A model generated the notes under the pieces. That model saw only the letters and a list, made by a program, of their open reading frames with translations. It was not told the DNA's origin and searched no databases. Positions 38,262-50,126 of a stretch of DNA of 64,000 nucleotides are shown here, one piece after another; within the stretch, counting starts at the first letter, position 1; each line of letters opens with the position of its first letter. The translations under genes were made by a program, and so were the position numbers. The DNA comes from Caenorhabditis remanei. Its lineage: Eukaryota > Nematoda > Chromadorea > Rhabditida > Rhabditidae. Location of the stretch: assembly GCF_010183535.1 (NCBI RefSeq), contig NC_071329.1, forward strand, positions 4,836,001 through 4,900,000, read 5' to 3'.

Positions 38262-40082
38262 TGGGACTTTTTAAAAATATTCTGTAAAGATTTGTGATGA
38301 TATTGTCATGGACGCAAGTTTGTGACGTTGACCCAGATTTGTTGTAATTTCTTCGACCAAGAATACACTGATAAGTAGTAATATAAAATACTCGTTGTCA
38401 GAGTATTCGAGGTCGGTCCTTGTGAGTCTGATCTTTATTTGATTTATCTTTAAATAAACACTTATAAAATAAACAAGTTTCAAGAGGTGTCTTCTCCAGA
38501 TATACCGCTACACCTTGGAGTCCTATGATCTTCATCAAAAGAAGAATACGCAACGAAGTATTGAACTTATAAATTTTGTTTCTGGTCATTTTCTTTTTTA
38601 TTTTTCATTTCCGTGACTCTATTTAGCCGATCTCTTATTTTTGTTGATTTTCTTGGTTTTTTGAAAAAAGATGAAATTTTTAAAATTTTTAAAAATATTT
38701 TAAAACCAATTTGTTTTTACATATTTTTTACCTTTATACACATTGCTGCCAAGTTTCAGATCAATCGGATAACTAATAAAAAAGTTATGCTGAAAAAACC
38801 AGAAGGGGATAGAATTATGGCCAGCACTGTACATCATTCTTATATATAAAAGACAATTGGGCATTGTCTGAGGCGCTGTCCGCAAGGGTTTTGGAAGAGG
38901 AGAGAAACCGAGCCAGCGGGCAAAACCGAACTGACGTGCTTTGGACAACGACCACCGCTTGAGACCACTCGGCCATGCGGGCACTTCTGAAAAGGGGTGG
39001 GCACGTAAATGAGGAGGGACCAGCTGGATGAACCGCCTAAGGCGGGCAGACAGGCTGGTTATTGAATAACCTTCAAACTATTAATCTCCGTTTTGACCTT
39101 TTTCTGTATTGATGTCGAGGAAACCTTCACTGAACCATTGAACCAACTTGATTGAGGTCGCTTGCGTTATCTCTGGAAATTCGGAATTTTTCAAAAATAG
39201 TTAAGTAGACAGGGACCTGTACTCCAGACTTGCTCGAAATTTCGACTTCCGACTTTCGACCAGAGTTGAATGGAGTGCGGTTTTTGAAATGGCTGAAAGC
39301 GGAATTTCGCATAACCTTGCTTCCAACTTCCAGTTCATTAGTCACTTCCAACTTCTTGCTTCCGATTCCCGGGCAGAAATTTCCCATGCGACTCTGTTGT
39401 GATCCACAGTGGTAACAAGTAACCGAAATGGTCGCGTTTATCAGCACCAATTGTACAAAAACCTGTCTTTATTACAACCTGACACAAATTACATCTAAAA
39501 GTAATTCGCCCGATGCCGGCCGGCAACAAACAGACAGGTGGAATCGTACAACACCAGATGTTCTTTTTTACTATGGGAAAAATGTATTCGAATATATACC
39601 GAACCCCACCGATTCCGCGAAAGAGAAACTATGGAGAAAAATGGGCGGAGTCAGTTTGTAACTTCACTGCTCAGTTTTTGGCGAATTATCATTTTTACGA
39701 TGACCGATTTTTGTCATACTTATGCCGGGCCGGGCTTTTTTTTCAAAACTTCCGGCCCGGTGGACCCCTTCTCTTGGAGGGGATTCATCACCGGGTCCCT
39801 CATTTGCCCAGTATGAAATCCGCGCCAATCGGTGGGGTCTCTATTTACCCGGTCCTCGCAACAAGCGCGCTCCATTGACATTGTCATTGAGTGGTCACTG
39901 CCTGGCCCCGACTACGTTACGTCATTACTTATACCTTACGTCTCCTTGCCACGTCACGTCCTCTATTTGTTCTACGTCATCCCTTACAATCGTCTGTACA
40001 GGTCCGCTCTCTCCTTGCCACGTCAATTCTTCTAATTGTCCATCCCAACAGACCATCCTCATTCTCCCCCTTATTCACTGCC
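38262..40082. other. Intergenic: empty Maverick site, tRNA-like SINE remnant, G/C-rich repeat
   Basis: 38406-38411 is the empty target TTCGAG with flanks matching both sides of the Maverick. A tRNA-derived sequence lies at about 38870-38990 on the minus strand. About 39720-39830 holds a 'gccgggccgggc' repeat also found at 48722. The F-box leader and promoter begin at about 39830. No gene seen. Confidence 0.5.
38870..38990 (-). repeat. tRNA-derived (SINE-like) sequence
   Basis: The minus strand reads TGCCCGCATGGCCGAGTGGT, a good A-box region of a Leu/Ser-type tRNA, with a weak B-box-like GTTCGG further on. The acceptor ends do not pair, so it is not a working tRNA. Confidence 0.4.
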
Positions 40083-41176
40083 ATGCCCAGTGCCTTCCCT
40101 CTCCTCCGTCTACCAGACAACGTTCAACGGAAAGTGGTCAATGGTTTCGATGCGGTTCAGTTGTGAGTTTTGAAATTCTTTTTTTTGGAGTCTGATTCAG
40201 AATGAACGCTTTCAGAATCAACTTCTCCCTGCTCTCGAACAACGCCAAACAACTCGCTCGATCCCTCAACATCACAATGGACATTCTTTCTCTACGCCCG
40301 AATGATAATATTGAAATTGATATCCGCGGTGACGATGCGTCTCGAAACATGAGATGGACATTCTACCCACCAAAGCGAGTTCGTCGCTTCTTGTGGTTCA
40401 AGCGTCCGAAACGTGGTTCGCATTCAGTTTATATGCCAGGTCGTGTTGAGGCGAAGCTTTTCAATTGGGCGCCAAGAGACACCGTGGTTTTTCAGAATCC
40501 GGGACTAAGTATTTCGAGTTGGTTGAAACAGTTCCAAGACGTTTATCACAATCCCGGCATTGTGGATATCCAACTTGAGAAGGCAGCTTGTATATTTGAC
40601 ATGGAGTCAATTAAGGATACTGTGCAAGGGATGGATGTCAATGCGCTCTCGTTTACCGAAGATTGCGGAGTGAAGTGTGCTCAGCTGGCGTTCAGATCCT
40701 TCCCAGAAGCAAAGATATTACACATTTCTAGTACCGCGCTCTCAAATCCAGATGAGTATCAGAACATGCTCATCCAGAATCTAGATGGTTTAGCTATTAT
40801 AAAAAAAGGAGATTTGAAAATCTCTTTGGATCAGATACTGCTTATCAACAGTGCCACCGTATTCCTGAGTTGGACACACATCACCGACAAGTTGATCAAT
40901 CGATACCTGAAACACTGGATTCAAGGTTCAAACCCGAGAATGGAGAATATAAGAATCGCGTTCGAACCAAATCACATTTTTGATAAAGACATGATTCTGA
41001 AGGGTCTGAAATTTCGCAGATGCCTACCTTACCTTAAAAAAGGGTTTGAAGGAATGAAAACTTATGGATTCATGGAATTTGGTTTTGAGATCCGCCGAAA
41101 GGATGGGACGGAAGGGATGATTGCTTTTGAAAACGACGATAATTCTCGTTATTTTATTTTCCATGTTTTTACTTGA
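40083..41176 (+). CDS. F-box protein with FBA_2-type domain, copy 5 (RRF subgroup)
   Basis: Exons 40083-40162 and 40216-41176 give 346 aa. Closest to copies at 26185 and 47355, sharing the RWTFYPPKRVRRF block, and with an uninterrupted version of the promoter that carries the TIR element upstream of copy 2. All family motifs are intact; the start is the usual ATG, here in CACTGCCATG. Confidence 0.82.
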
Positions 41177-41686
41177 TGTTACTCAATCCCATGATTCTGT
41201 TAAAATGTTTGATGATGTCCAAAGAAATTGTAAAACTCCATTACTTAATCATAATCAAATTATTAATCTCTGTTTTGACCTTTTTCATTATTTTTGTCAA
41301 TAAACGCTTATCTCAATGTACCAACTTAATTGCGGTCTCGTCGTTTAAATAGTTAAGTAGATAGGTACCTGTACTTCAGACTTTCGAATTCCAATATCCG
41401 GATTCTGACTCCTGAACAAAGACATTTGACTTTCATTGTAGGGTCTCGATTTACCCGGTCCTCGCTGCAAGCGCGCTCCATTGATATTGTCATGGAGTGG
41501 TCACTGCCTGCTCCGACTACGTTACGTCATTACTTACACCCTACGTCTCCTTGCCACGTCACGTCCTCTATTTGTTCTACGTCATCCCTAGCAATTGTCT
41601 GTACAGGTCCGCCCTCTCCTTGCCACGTCACTTCTTCTAATTGCCCAACCCACCAGACTATCCTCATTCTCCCCTCATTCACTGTC
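41177..41686. other. Intergenic between F-box genes
   Basis: Family 3' flank, then leader and the CCACGTCAC-containing promoter. No separate gene. Confidence 0.4.
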
Positions 41687-42771
41687 ATGTCTACTGCTAC
41701 CTTCCCTCTCCTCCTTCTACCAGAAAACGCTCAACGGAAAGTGCTCAATGGTTTCGATGTAATTCAGTTGTGAGTTTAGGAATTAGTTTTTTTTTCATCT
41801 GATTCAGAATGGACGCTTCCAGAATCAACTTCTCTCTCCTCTCAAACAACGCCAAACAACTCGCCAAATCTCTCAACCTTGCCATCGACAAAATCTTTCT
41901 GTGTCCGGATGACGACTTTATCGAAATTCTATCAATTCTTGAGTATGAGATATCGGTGCGATTAATATTCTATCCTCCAGAATCAAGTACCGGTATACAG
42001 CCAGTACGTGGTACGGTACCAATTTTTGTGCCCAGTCGTGTGAAAGTGGAGAAGGATCTAGAGGAAACTGGGGAATATCAGAACCCGGGACTGAGTGTTT
42101 CGGAATGGTTGGAACTGTTCCGAGAGGTGTTTAACCACCCGCCGATTCTGAATATTGCGTGGTCGAAACCGGACTGCCTCTTCAATATGAAATCGATAAA
42201 GGATACTGTGAAAGGATTCAACGTGGACGGGCTCTACTTTACTCTTGACTGTGGTATGGATTGTGCACAGCTGGTTTTAAAGAACTTCCCAGAATATAAA
42301 AAATTGTTTATCGATAGTCCCGCTTTCAGAAATCCAGTTGAGTATCAAAATATCCTCATACAGAATGCGGATATTCTAACTATTGGGTCTTTCGATCTAG
42401 ATTTGAAAATCTCTTTGGATGATATACTTCTTATCAACAGCGAATGGATAGATATTATCTCAAGACACATCACCGACAAGATGATCAATCGATACCTGAA
42501 GCATTGGATTCAAGGATCAAACCCGAGAATGGAGAAGATGAGAATCAAGTTCGAACCAAATCGGATTTTGGATGAAGAAGTGATTCTGAAGGGTCTCAAA
42601 TATCGCAGAACTCAACCAAACCGGAAGAGATATTTTAGGATGATAGAACACGAGGGAGTAGTCACAGCAGAAGAAGGCATTGATATCCGCCGAAAGGATG
42701 GAGCGGAAGGGACGATTGTATTTGAAACTCTCAACGGGAATAGTTGCTTTGTTTTCTATGTGTGCAATTGA
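41687..42771 (+). CDS. F-box protein with FBA_2-type domain, copy 6
   Basis: Exons 41687-41769 (one codon longer than in most copies) and 41823-42771 give 343 aa. F-box Phe-Pro-Leu-Leu-Leu-Leu-Pro-Glu at residues 6-13. Exon 2 has the PPESSTGIQPVRGTVPI variant, a LDCGMDC cysteine motif and intact ISLDDILLINS / HWIQGSNPRM. It ends with CN rather than FA as in copies 1 and 4. Likely functional. Confidence 0.82.
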
Positions 42772-43304
42772 TATGGTTTTATTTTATCTTTGTAAACTTT
42801 TTACTTTTTTACACAACTCTTGTTACAAATCATTCAATTATTGATGCATTCTTCGTTTTGTCAAGATTTAATTGGTTTCATTTAATAAAACGTATTTTCA
42901 CTATTCCCCGACCGTTAGATAATTGAAAAAACTAGGATAACCGAAATTGCCGCGTTCGGCAGTGGTGCACTACCAATCAAAGACCTAAACCCTGTACTCG
43001 CTCTTTTGAAGTCTTTTATTGTCCTCCCACACCAGACTCCTTAGTTGTTGTGAAATACCTTCCCACGTCACTAATCGAAGACAGGACCTTGACAGGTCCA
43101 TCTCACTCTTCCCTTATTCTTCATCATACCCGTCCCCGCTGCAAGCGCGCACCAGTGACAGGGCTATCGCCCGACCACAGCCCCGACTGTGCTACGTCAT
43201 CCCTAACAATCGCCTGTGTGGACAGCTCCACCCTCTCCTTGCCACGTCACTTTTCTAATTGCCCATCCCACCTGACCCTCCTCATTCTCCTCTCATTCAC
43301 TGTC
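42772..43304. other. Intergenic between F-box genes
   Basis: AT-rich 3' flank, then a leader of the second-clade type (ccttcccacgtcac..., 43060-43200). No gene seen. Confidence 0.4.
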
Positions 43305-44391
43305 ATGTCGACTGCATTCCCTCTCCTCCGCCTGCCAGACAACGCTCAACGGAAAGTACTCAATGGTTTCGATTCAGTTCAGTTGTGAGTTCTGAAATTC
43401 TTCTTTTTTCATCTGATTTAAAACGGACGCTTTCAGAATCAACTTCTCCTTGCTCTCGAACAACGCCAAACAACTCGCCAAATCTCTCAATCTTACCATC
43501 GACAGTATCAATCTATACGCGGATGACGACTTCATTGAAATTAACACATATGTTAACTATGAGCAATCGCTGGGATTAGCGTTCTATCCACCAGAACCAA
43601 GTACCGGTATACAATCAGTACGTGGTACGGTGCCAATCTATGTTCCCCGTCGTGTGAAAGCGGAGAAGAATTTTGAGGATATAATGGAGTTTGAGAATCC
43701 GGGAATGAGCATTTCAGAATGGTTGAAACTACTAAAAGAGGTATTCAACCATCCACCTGTTTTGGATATTTCGTGGACGGAGCCGGACTGTCTCTTCGAT
43801 ATGAAATCACTTAAGGATACTGTGAATGGATTCAGCGTGGGCGAGCACACATTTACTGAGCAGTGTAGCATAGAGTGTGCACAGCTGGCTTTGAAGAACA
43901 TGCCAGAATCAAAAACTGTGCTTTTCGAAGGTCCCGCTTTCGGAAATCCAGTTGACTATCAAGATATGCTCATTCAGAATGTAAAACGTCTTGTTATTGG
44001 ATCTTGTGATGATCTTCATTCTTTTGATCTGAAAATCTCTTTGGATGATATACTGCTTATCAATAGCGAATGGATTGAGATTATTTCAAGACACGTCACC
44101 GACAAGATGATCAATCGATTCCTCAAACACTGGATTAAAGGTTCAAACCCGAGAATGGAGCATATGAGAATCAGGTTCGAACCTAATCGGATTTTCGATA
44201 AAGACATGATTCTGAAGGGTCTAAAATATCGCCGAGCCCAGCCAATCCGGAATATTTTTAGGATGATAAATCTGGGAGTGTGCTCAGCGGAAGGAGGCGT
44301 CGATATCCGCCGGAAAGATGGAACGGAAGGGACGATTACATTTATAAATCGCAACGGGAATAGTTCCATTGTTTTTTATGTGTCCAATTGA
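43305..44391 (+). CDS. F-box protein with FBA_2-type domain, copy 7
   Basis: Exons 43305-43384 and 43437-44391 give 344 aa. F-box MSTAFPLLRLPDNAQ. Exon 2 shares an inserted DDLHSFDLKISLDD segment and the SAEGGVDIRRKDG ending with the broken copy at 51379, its likely sister. HWIKGSNPRM replaces HWIQGSNPRM. No lesion. Confidence 0.82.
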
Positions 44392-44909
44392 TATGGTTTT
44401 CTGTGATCTTTGTGAAGTTTTCTCATTTTAAAGAAATTCTTGTTACAAATCATTCAATTGCTACTTTTTATCCTGGCTCCTTCTCAACTTTTCCAGTCCC
44501 ATTTTCGTGTTTTTGACAGAATCCCTTTCTTCTCCACTCATCTACAGTTTCCAATTGGAGAACTTTTCATCTGTTACTTTTTTTTGTTCGCTTTTTTTCA
44601 AGACTTTTTTTTTAAATAAAATGGTATTTTTCACTTTAGCTATCGTCACAATTTCTATCAGAGGAAACTTCTCAACTCTCGAAGATAATGAGCCCATGCC
44701 GGCAACAAACAGACAGGAGGGCTCGTGCGACACCAGATGCTCCTTTTCCTCTTGGAAAATATACTCCCAGCCCTCACTGCAAACGCGCTCTATTGACATT
44801 GCTATTGAGTGTCCCCTGACTGCGATACGTCATCACTCCGTCTTGTTGCCACGTCTTCTTCTAATTGCCAACCCACCAGACCCTCCTCATTCTCCTCTCA
44901 TTCCCTGTC
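44392..44909. other. Intergenic between F-box genes
   Basis: Family 3' flank and leader with 'gaggaaacttctcaactctc'; the promoter is shortened. No gene seen. Confidence 0.4.
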
Positions 44910-46833
44910 ATGCCCAGTTCCTTCCCTCTCCTCCGTCTACCTAATAACGCCCAACGGAAAGTGCTCTATGGTCTCGATGAAATTCAGTTGTGAGTTTTGC
45001 AATTCTTTTGTTTTTCATCTGCTCGGCTACTTGCTGCTACAGTTGCGCAGCTTTCACAGCTTTTGCAACAGTTACACGACAAGATTGCTACAGTTCCACC
45101 GCACTTACGACAAATCAGAGCATATGCAACAGCTATGCAGCATTCTCGGTATTGCGAATAATGGTTCCCTTGTTTTTGGGGTGCGCACCAGTTGTGCAGC
45201 AATCTCACAACAGTCGCGCAGCAACTGTATATTCGCTCCAATGCCAATTGGACTTTGGCTGCATTTTTCATGTTTTCCAATGACTATTTCTCGTCTATTT
45301 GACAAGTTTTATGATTTTTTCGACGTATTATTTTTCAGAAGAAGATTATGTGTTTGGACGCCAAAAACGAGTCACGGAGAAGCAAATCGGAATTAATACG
45401 AAAGGTTGGCAGTTTCGAAGGAAACCCTTTATCTTATTTTTTTTCTTAACTTTTAGACCACCGGAAAAAGGACAACAATGAAGCTGATCAACAAAAATGC
45501 GATTATTAGATAATAAATTGGGATTTTTTGAAGCTACAGGCAATAAATAGGAAGTTGGAGACTTTCACCGATTGTTGGCCGCCATGGAATTTAAATTATG
45601 TTTTATGTCTTTTTGTTTTTATATTTAAAAACGTTTTGTTTTCTTAAAATAAATATTATTAGTTATTTCTATTATTCTGTTTACAAATTAACCATACAAA
45701 TTAATAACGAGAAGCAATGATCGCATGCAGCACGCCGGCAGCACTGATGCAGCAACTATGCAGCTTTCATGCAACACTTGTGCGCCTCTGACGCAGCAGG
45801 CGAGCGGTCCACGAATGACTGCTGCGTTAGTGCTGCGCAACTGTAGCGAAAAGTAGCCGAGTGATTAAGAATGGACCCTTTCAGAATCAACTTCTCTCTC
45901 CTATCTAACAATGCCAAACGACTCGCTCGATCTCTCAACCTCACCATCGACCAAATCGATCTATGCCCGGATGACGATTTCATCGATATTGAAACAATTG
46001 TTGACAACGAGTACTGGGTGGGATGGACGTTCTATCCACCAGAACCAAGTACCGGTGTACAACCAGTACGTGGTACTGTGCCAATCTATGTGCCCAGTCG
46101 TGTGAAAGCAGCGAAGAATTTTGAGGATATAATGGATTTTGAGAATCCGGGAATGAGTATTTCAGAATGGTTGAAACTAATCATTGAGGTGTTTAACCAT
46201 AAGCCTTATCTGAGTATTGTATTGACGAAACCGGACTGTCTTTTTGATATGAAATCTATTAGGGATACCGTGAAAGGATTTAACGTGGACGGGCTCATTT
46301 TTACTGAGCAGTGTAGCATAGAGTGTGCTCAGCTGGCTTTGAAGAACATGCCAGAATCAAAAACTGTGTTTGTCGATGGTCCCGCTTTCAAAAATCCAGT
46401 TGAGTATCAAGATATCCTCATACAGAATGTGGATTTTCTAACTATTAGTTCTCTTGATCTCGATTTGAAAATCTCTCTAGATGAGATGCTTCTTATCAAC
46501 AGCAAATGGATAAAGATTAATTCAAGACACGTCACCGATAAGATGATCAATCGATACCTGAAACATTGGATTCAAGGTTCAAACCCGAGAATGAGATATA
46601 TAAGAATCGAGTTCGAACCGAATCGAATTTTGGATGAAGAAGTGATTCTGAAGGGTCTGAAATATAGCAGAGCCCAACCAAACCGGAAGAAATATTTTAG
46701 GATGATAGAATACGAGGGAGTGGTCACAGCAGAAGGAGGCATTGATATCCATCGAAAGGATGGAACGGAAGGGATGATTGCGTTTGAAGATCTCAGGGGG
46801 AATAGTTGCTTTGTTTTCTATGTGTCCAACTGA
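44910..46833 (+). CDS. F-box protein with FBA_2-type domain, copy 8 (transposon in intron)
   Basis: Exons 44910-44989 and 45885-46833 join in frame to 342 aa. The intron is 895 bases because an 840-bp TIR element (45022-45861) lies within it; the donor and acceptor are the family's usual ones. Exon 1 encodes a slightly diverged F-box (FPLLRLPNNAQRKVLYGLDE). Exon 2 is intact, with PPEPSTGVQPVRGTVPI, ISLDEMLLINS and HWIQGSNPRM. Whether the enlarged intron is still spliced efficiently cannot be seen. Confidence 0.72.
45022..45861. mobile_element. 840-bp TIR element rich in GCAGC/GCAAC inside an F-box intron
   Basis: Ends CTCGGCTACTT...and...AAGTAGCCGAG, with a second inverted block GCTACAGTTGCGCAGC. 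Flanked by TG on each side; sister introns read CATCTGATT with no insert. It encodes no evident transposase, so it is probably a non-autonomous element. Confidence 0.75.
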
Positions 46834-47354
46834 TGTTGTTTTATTTGTTCTATTTCATCTTTGTGAACTTTCTCATTTAAACGCAATTCTTGTTACAAAT
46901 CATTCAATTGTTATGATTAAACTCCTTTCTTCGCCACTTGTGCTCTCATAATTGGTCCACTAATTTTCAATTGTCACCCGTCTGAGAGGGAACTTCTCAA
47001 CTCTTTTTTTTGCTTTCTTCGTTTTGTCAAGATTTTTTTTTTAATAATAAAAATGTTTTTCTCACTATAGCCCGACCGTTAGAAAATTGGCACAACTCAA
47101 ACACTACGGTAACTGAAAATATTGTGTTTTCAGTAGAGCTCTTCTTATCAAAAAAAAAAGTGGACCCTGTCCAGACGACAGCACGCTCTGCAAACGCGCT
47201 CCATTGACAGTGCCACTGCTAGTCACCCGACTGTGCTACGTCATCCCTAACAATCGTCTGTGTCACTTGTACAGGTCCACCCTCTCGTTGCCACGTCACT
47301 TTTACTAATTGCCCATCCCACCAGACCACCCTCATTCTCCACTTATTCACTGTC
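46834..47354. other. Intergenic between F-box genes
   Basis: 3' flank and a leader mixing both clade types; promoter with CCACGTCAC near 47290. No gene seen. Confidence 0.4.
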
Positions 47355-48447
47355 ATGTCCAGTGCCTTCCCTCTCCTCCGTCTACCAGACAACGTTCAAC
47401 GGAAAGTACTCAATGGTTTCGATGCAATTCAGTTGTGAGTTTTGAGATTCTTCCTTTTTTATCTAATTCAGAACGGACGCTTTCAGAATCAACTTCTCCC
47501 TGCTCTCGAGCAACGCCAAACAACTCGCTCGATCCCTCAATATCACAATGGACATGCTTTCTCTACGCCCTAATGATAATATTGAAATTGATATCTGCGG
47601 TGACGATGCGTCTCGAAACATGAGATGGACATTCTACCCACCAAAGCGAGTTCGTCGCTTCATGTGGTTCAAGCGTCCGAAACGTGGTTCGCAGCCAGTT
47701 TATATGCCAGGTCGTGTTGAGGCAAAACTTTTCAATTGGGCGCCAAGAGACACCGTGGTCTTTCAGAATCCGGGACTAAGTATTTCGAGTTGGTTGAAAC
47801 AGTTCCAAGACGTTTATCACAATTCCGAAATTTCGGATATCAGCTTTGAGAAGACAGATTGTTTATTTGACACGGCGTCAATTAAGGATACTGTGCAAGG
47901 GATGGATGTGAATGCGCTCTCGTTTACGGAAGACTGCGGAGTGGAGTGTGCTCAGCTGGCGTTCAGAGCCATGCCAAAAACAAAGATATTACTCATTTCT
48001 AGTACCGCGCTCTCAAATCCAGATGAGTATCAGAACATGCTCATTCAGAATCTAGATGGTTTAGCTATTATAAAAAAAGGAGATTTGAAAATCTCTTTGG
48101 ATCAGATACTGCTTATCAACAGTGCCACCGTATTTCTCAGTTCGACACACATCACCGACAAGATGATCAATCGATATGTGAAACACTGGATTCAAGGTTC
48201 AAACCCGAGAATGGAGAATATGAGAATCGCGTTCGAACCGAATCACATTTTTAATAAAGACGTGATTCTGAAGGGTCTGAAATATCGCAGATGCATACCT
48301 CACCTGAAGAAAGGTTATAATGGAGTGAAAAGATATGGAATCAATGAATTTGGTTTTGAAATCCGCCGAAAGGATGGGACGGAAGGGATGATTGCTTTTG
48401 AAAACGACGATGAGTATCGCTATTTTATTTTCCATGTTTTTACTTGA
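47355..48447 (+). CDS. F-box protein with FBA_2-type domain, copy 9 (RRF subgroup)
   Basis: Exons 47355-47434 and 47487-48447 give 346 aa. Third member of the RWTFYPPKRVRRF subgroup. The C-terminal segment differs from copies 2 and 5 (KKGYNGVKRYGINEFG). The F-box and both exon 2 hallmark motifs are intact. The reading frame before codon 30 must come from exon 1, since exon 2 alone has its first ATG about 60 bases downstream. Confidence 0.82.
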
Positions 48448-49303
48448 TGTTACTCAATCCCATGATTCTGTTAAAATGTTTGATGATGTCCAAAGAAATT
48501 GTAAAACTTCATTACTTAATCAAATTTAAATTATTAATCTCTGTTTTGACCTTTTTCATTATTTATGTCAATAAACGCTTATCTCACTCTACCAACTTAA
48601 TTGCGGTCTCGTCGTTTAAATAGTTAAGTAGACAGGTACCTGTACTTCAGACTTTTGAATCCCAATTTCCGGATTTCGACTCCTCAACAAAAACATTTGA
48701 CTGTATTTTGTCATTCTTGTCATGTGCCGGGCCGGGCCGGGCTTTTTTTTTCAAAACTTCCGGCCCGGTCTGGCCCGGTCGATCCCTTCTCTTGGAGAGG
48801 ATTCATCACCGGGTCCCTCATTTGCCCAGTATGAATATTGCTGTAATGTTCCTCCCATTTTTTCATTTTACTTCCAGCCTCTCTTCCGCGCGAATCGGTG
48901 GGGTCTCTATTTACCCGGTCCTCGCTGAGAAAACTTCTCAGCTCTGAGAAAACTTCTCAGCTGAGAAAACTTCTCAGCTCTCAAAGTAATTCACCCGATG
49001 CCGGCAACAAACAGACAGGTGGGCTAGTACGACACCAGGTGATCTTTTTTTACTCTGGGAAAAATGTATTCCCAGTCCTCGCCGCAAACTCGCTCCATTG
49101 ACAGTGTCATTGAGTGGTCACTGCCTGCCCCGACTACGTTACGTCATTACTAATACCCTACGTCTCCTTGTCACGTCACGTCCTATATTTGTTCTACATC
49201 ATCCCTTACAATCGGCTGTACAGCTCCGCCCTCTCCTTGCCACGTCACTTCTTCTAATTGTCCATCCCACCAGACCATCCTCATTCTCCCCTCATTTACT
49301 GTC
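48448..49303. other. Intergenic with G/C-rich repeat and triplicated leader motif
   Basis: 48722-48830 repeats the 'gccgggccgggc...ccggcccgg' block of 39722. 48926-48980 holds three tandem copies of GAGAAAACTTCTCAGCT, single in other leaders. Then the family promoter. No gene seen. Confidence 0.5.
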
Positions 49304-50126
49304 ATGTCTACTGCTACCTTCCCTCTCCTCCGTCTACCAGAAAACGCTCAACGGAAAGTGCTCAATGGTTTCGATGCAATTCAGTTGTGAGTTTAGAAAT
49401 TAGTTTTTTTTTCATCTGATTCAGAATGGACCCTTTCAGAATCAATTTCTCTCTCCTCTCAAAAAACGCCAAACAACTCGCCAAATCTCTCAACCATGCC
49501 ATCGACAAAATCTGTCTATACGTGGATGACGTCATCTTCATTAGAATAATTTATGACGTTGAATATCAAGAAGGAAGTATAGTATGGAGTCTCTTACCAC
49601 CGCGACAAATCCGGGGTAGACGTGGTACGGTGCCAATCTATATGCCCAGGAGAGTGTTGGTGGTGAAGCGTTTACATCACGGATGGCTGTTTGAGGAAAT
49701 TGAGGAATATCAGAACCCTGGATTGAGTATTTCGGAATGGTTGGAACTATTTCCGAGTGGTGTATGAAATCGATAAAGGATACTGTGAAAAGATTCAAAG
49801 TGGACGGGCTCATCTTTACTCATGACTGTGGTATGGAGTGTGCACATCTGGCTTTAAAGAACTTCCCAGAATATGGTGCATTGCTTATCGATGGTCCCGC
49901 TTTCAGAAATCCAGTTGAGTATCAAGATATGCTCATACAGAATATGGAAAGTCTAACTATTGGGATTTTCCATGACGATTCGAAAATCTCTTTGGATGAG
50001 ATATTTCTCACCAACAGCAAATTGATAGAGATTGATTCAAGACACATCACCGATAAAATGATCAATCGATACCTGAAACATTGGATTCAAGGTTCAAACC
50101 CGAGAATGGAGAATATAAGAATCGTG
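49304..50126 (+). pseudogene. Broken F-box (FBA_2) gene, copy 10
   Basis: Exon 1 49304-49386 and the start of exon 2 (49440) are normal. Near 49755 a deletion removes about 25-30 codons between the SEWLELF region and MKSIKDTVK and shifts the frame, giving a stop at 49765. The remainder is readable in another frame to HWIQGSNPRMENIRI and is then cut off at about 50126 by repeat sequence (ggcccatggcagaatcgga units). It cannot make a full protein. Confidence 0.8.

Noticed and set aside
38870..38990. Functional tRNA gene
   Set aside because: A good A-box is present, but acceptor and other stems do not pair; best seen as tRNA-derived repeat.
48926..48980. Heat-shock element cluster
   Set aside because: GAA and TTC are separated by three bases (GAAAACTTC) instead of two, so it does not fit the canonical element.
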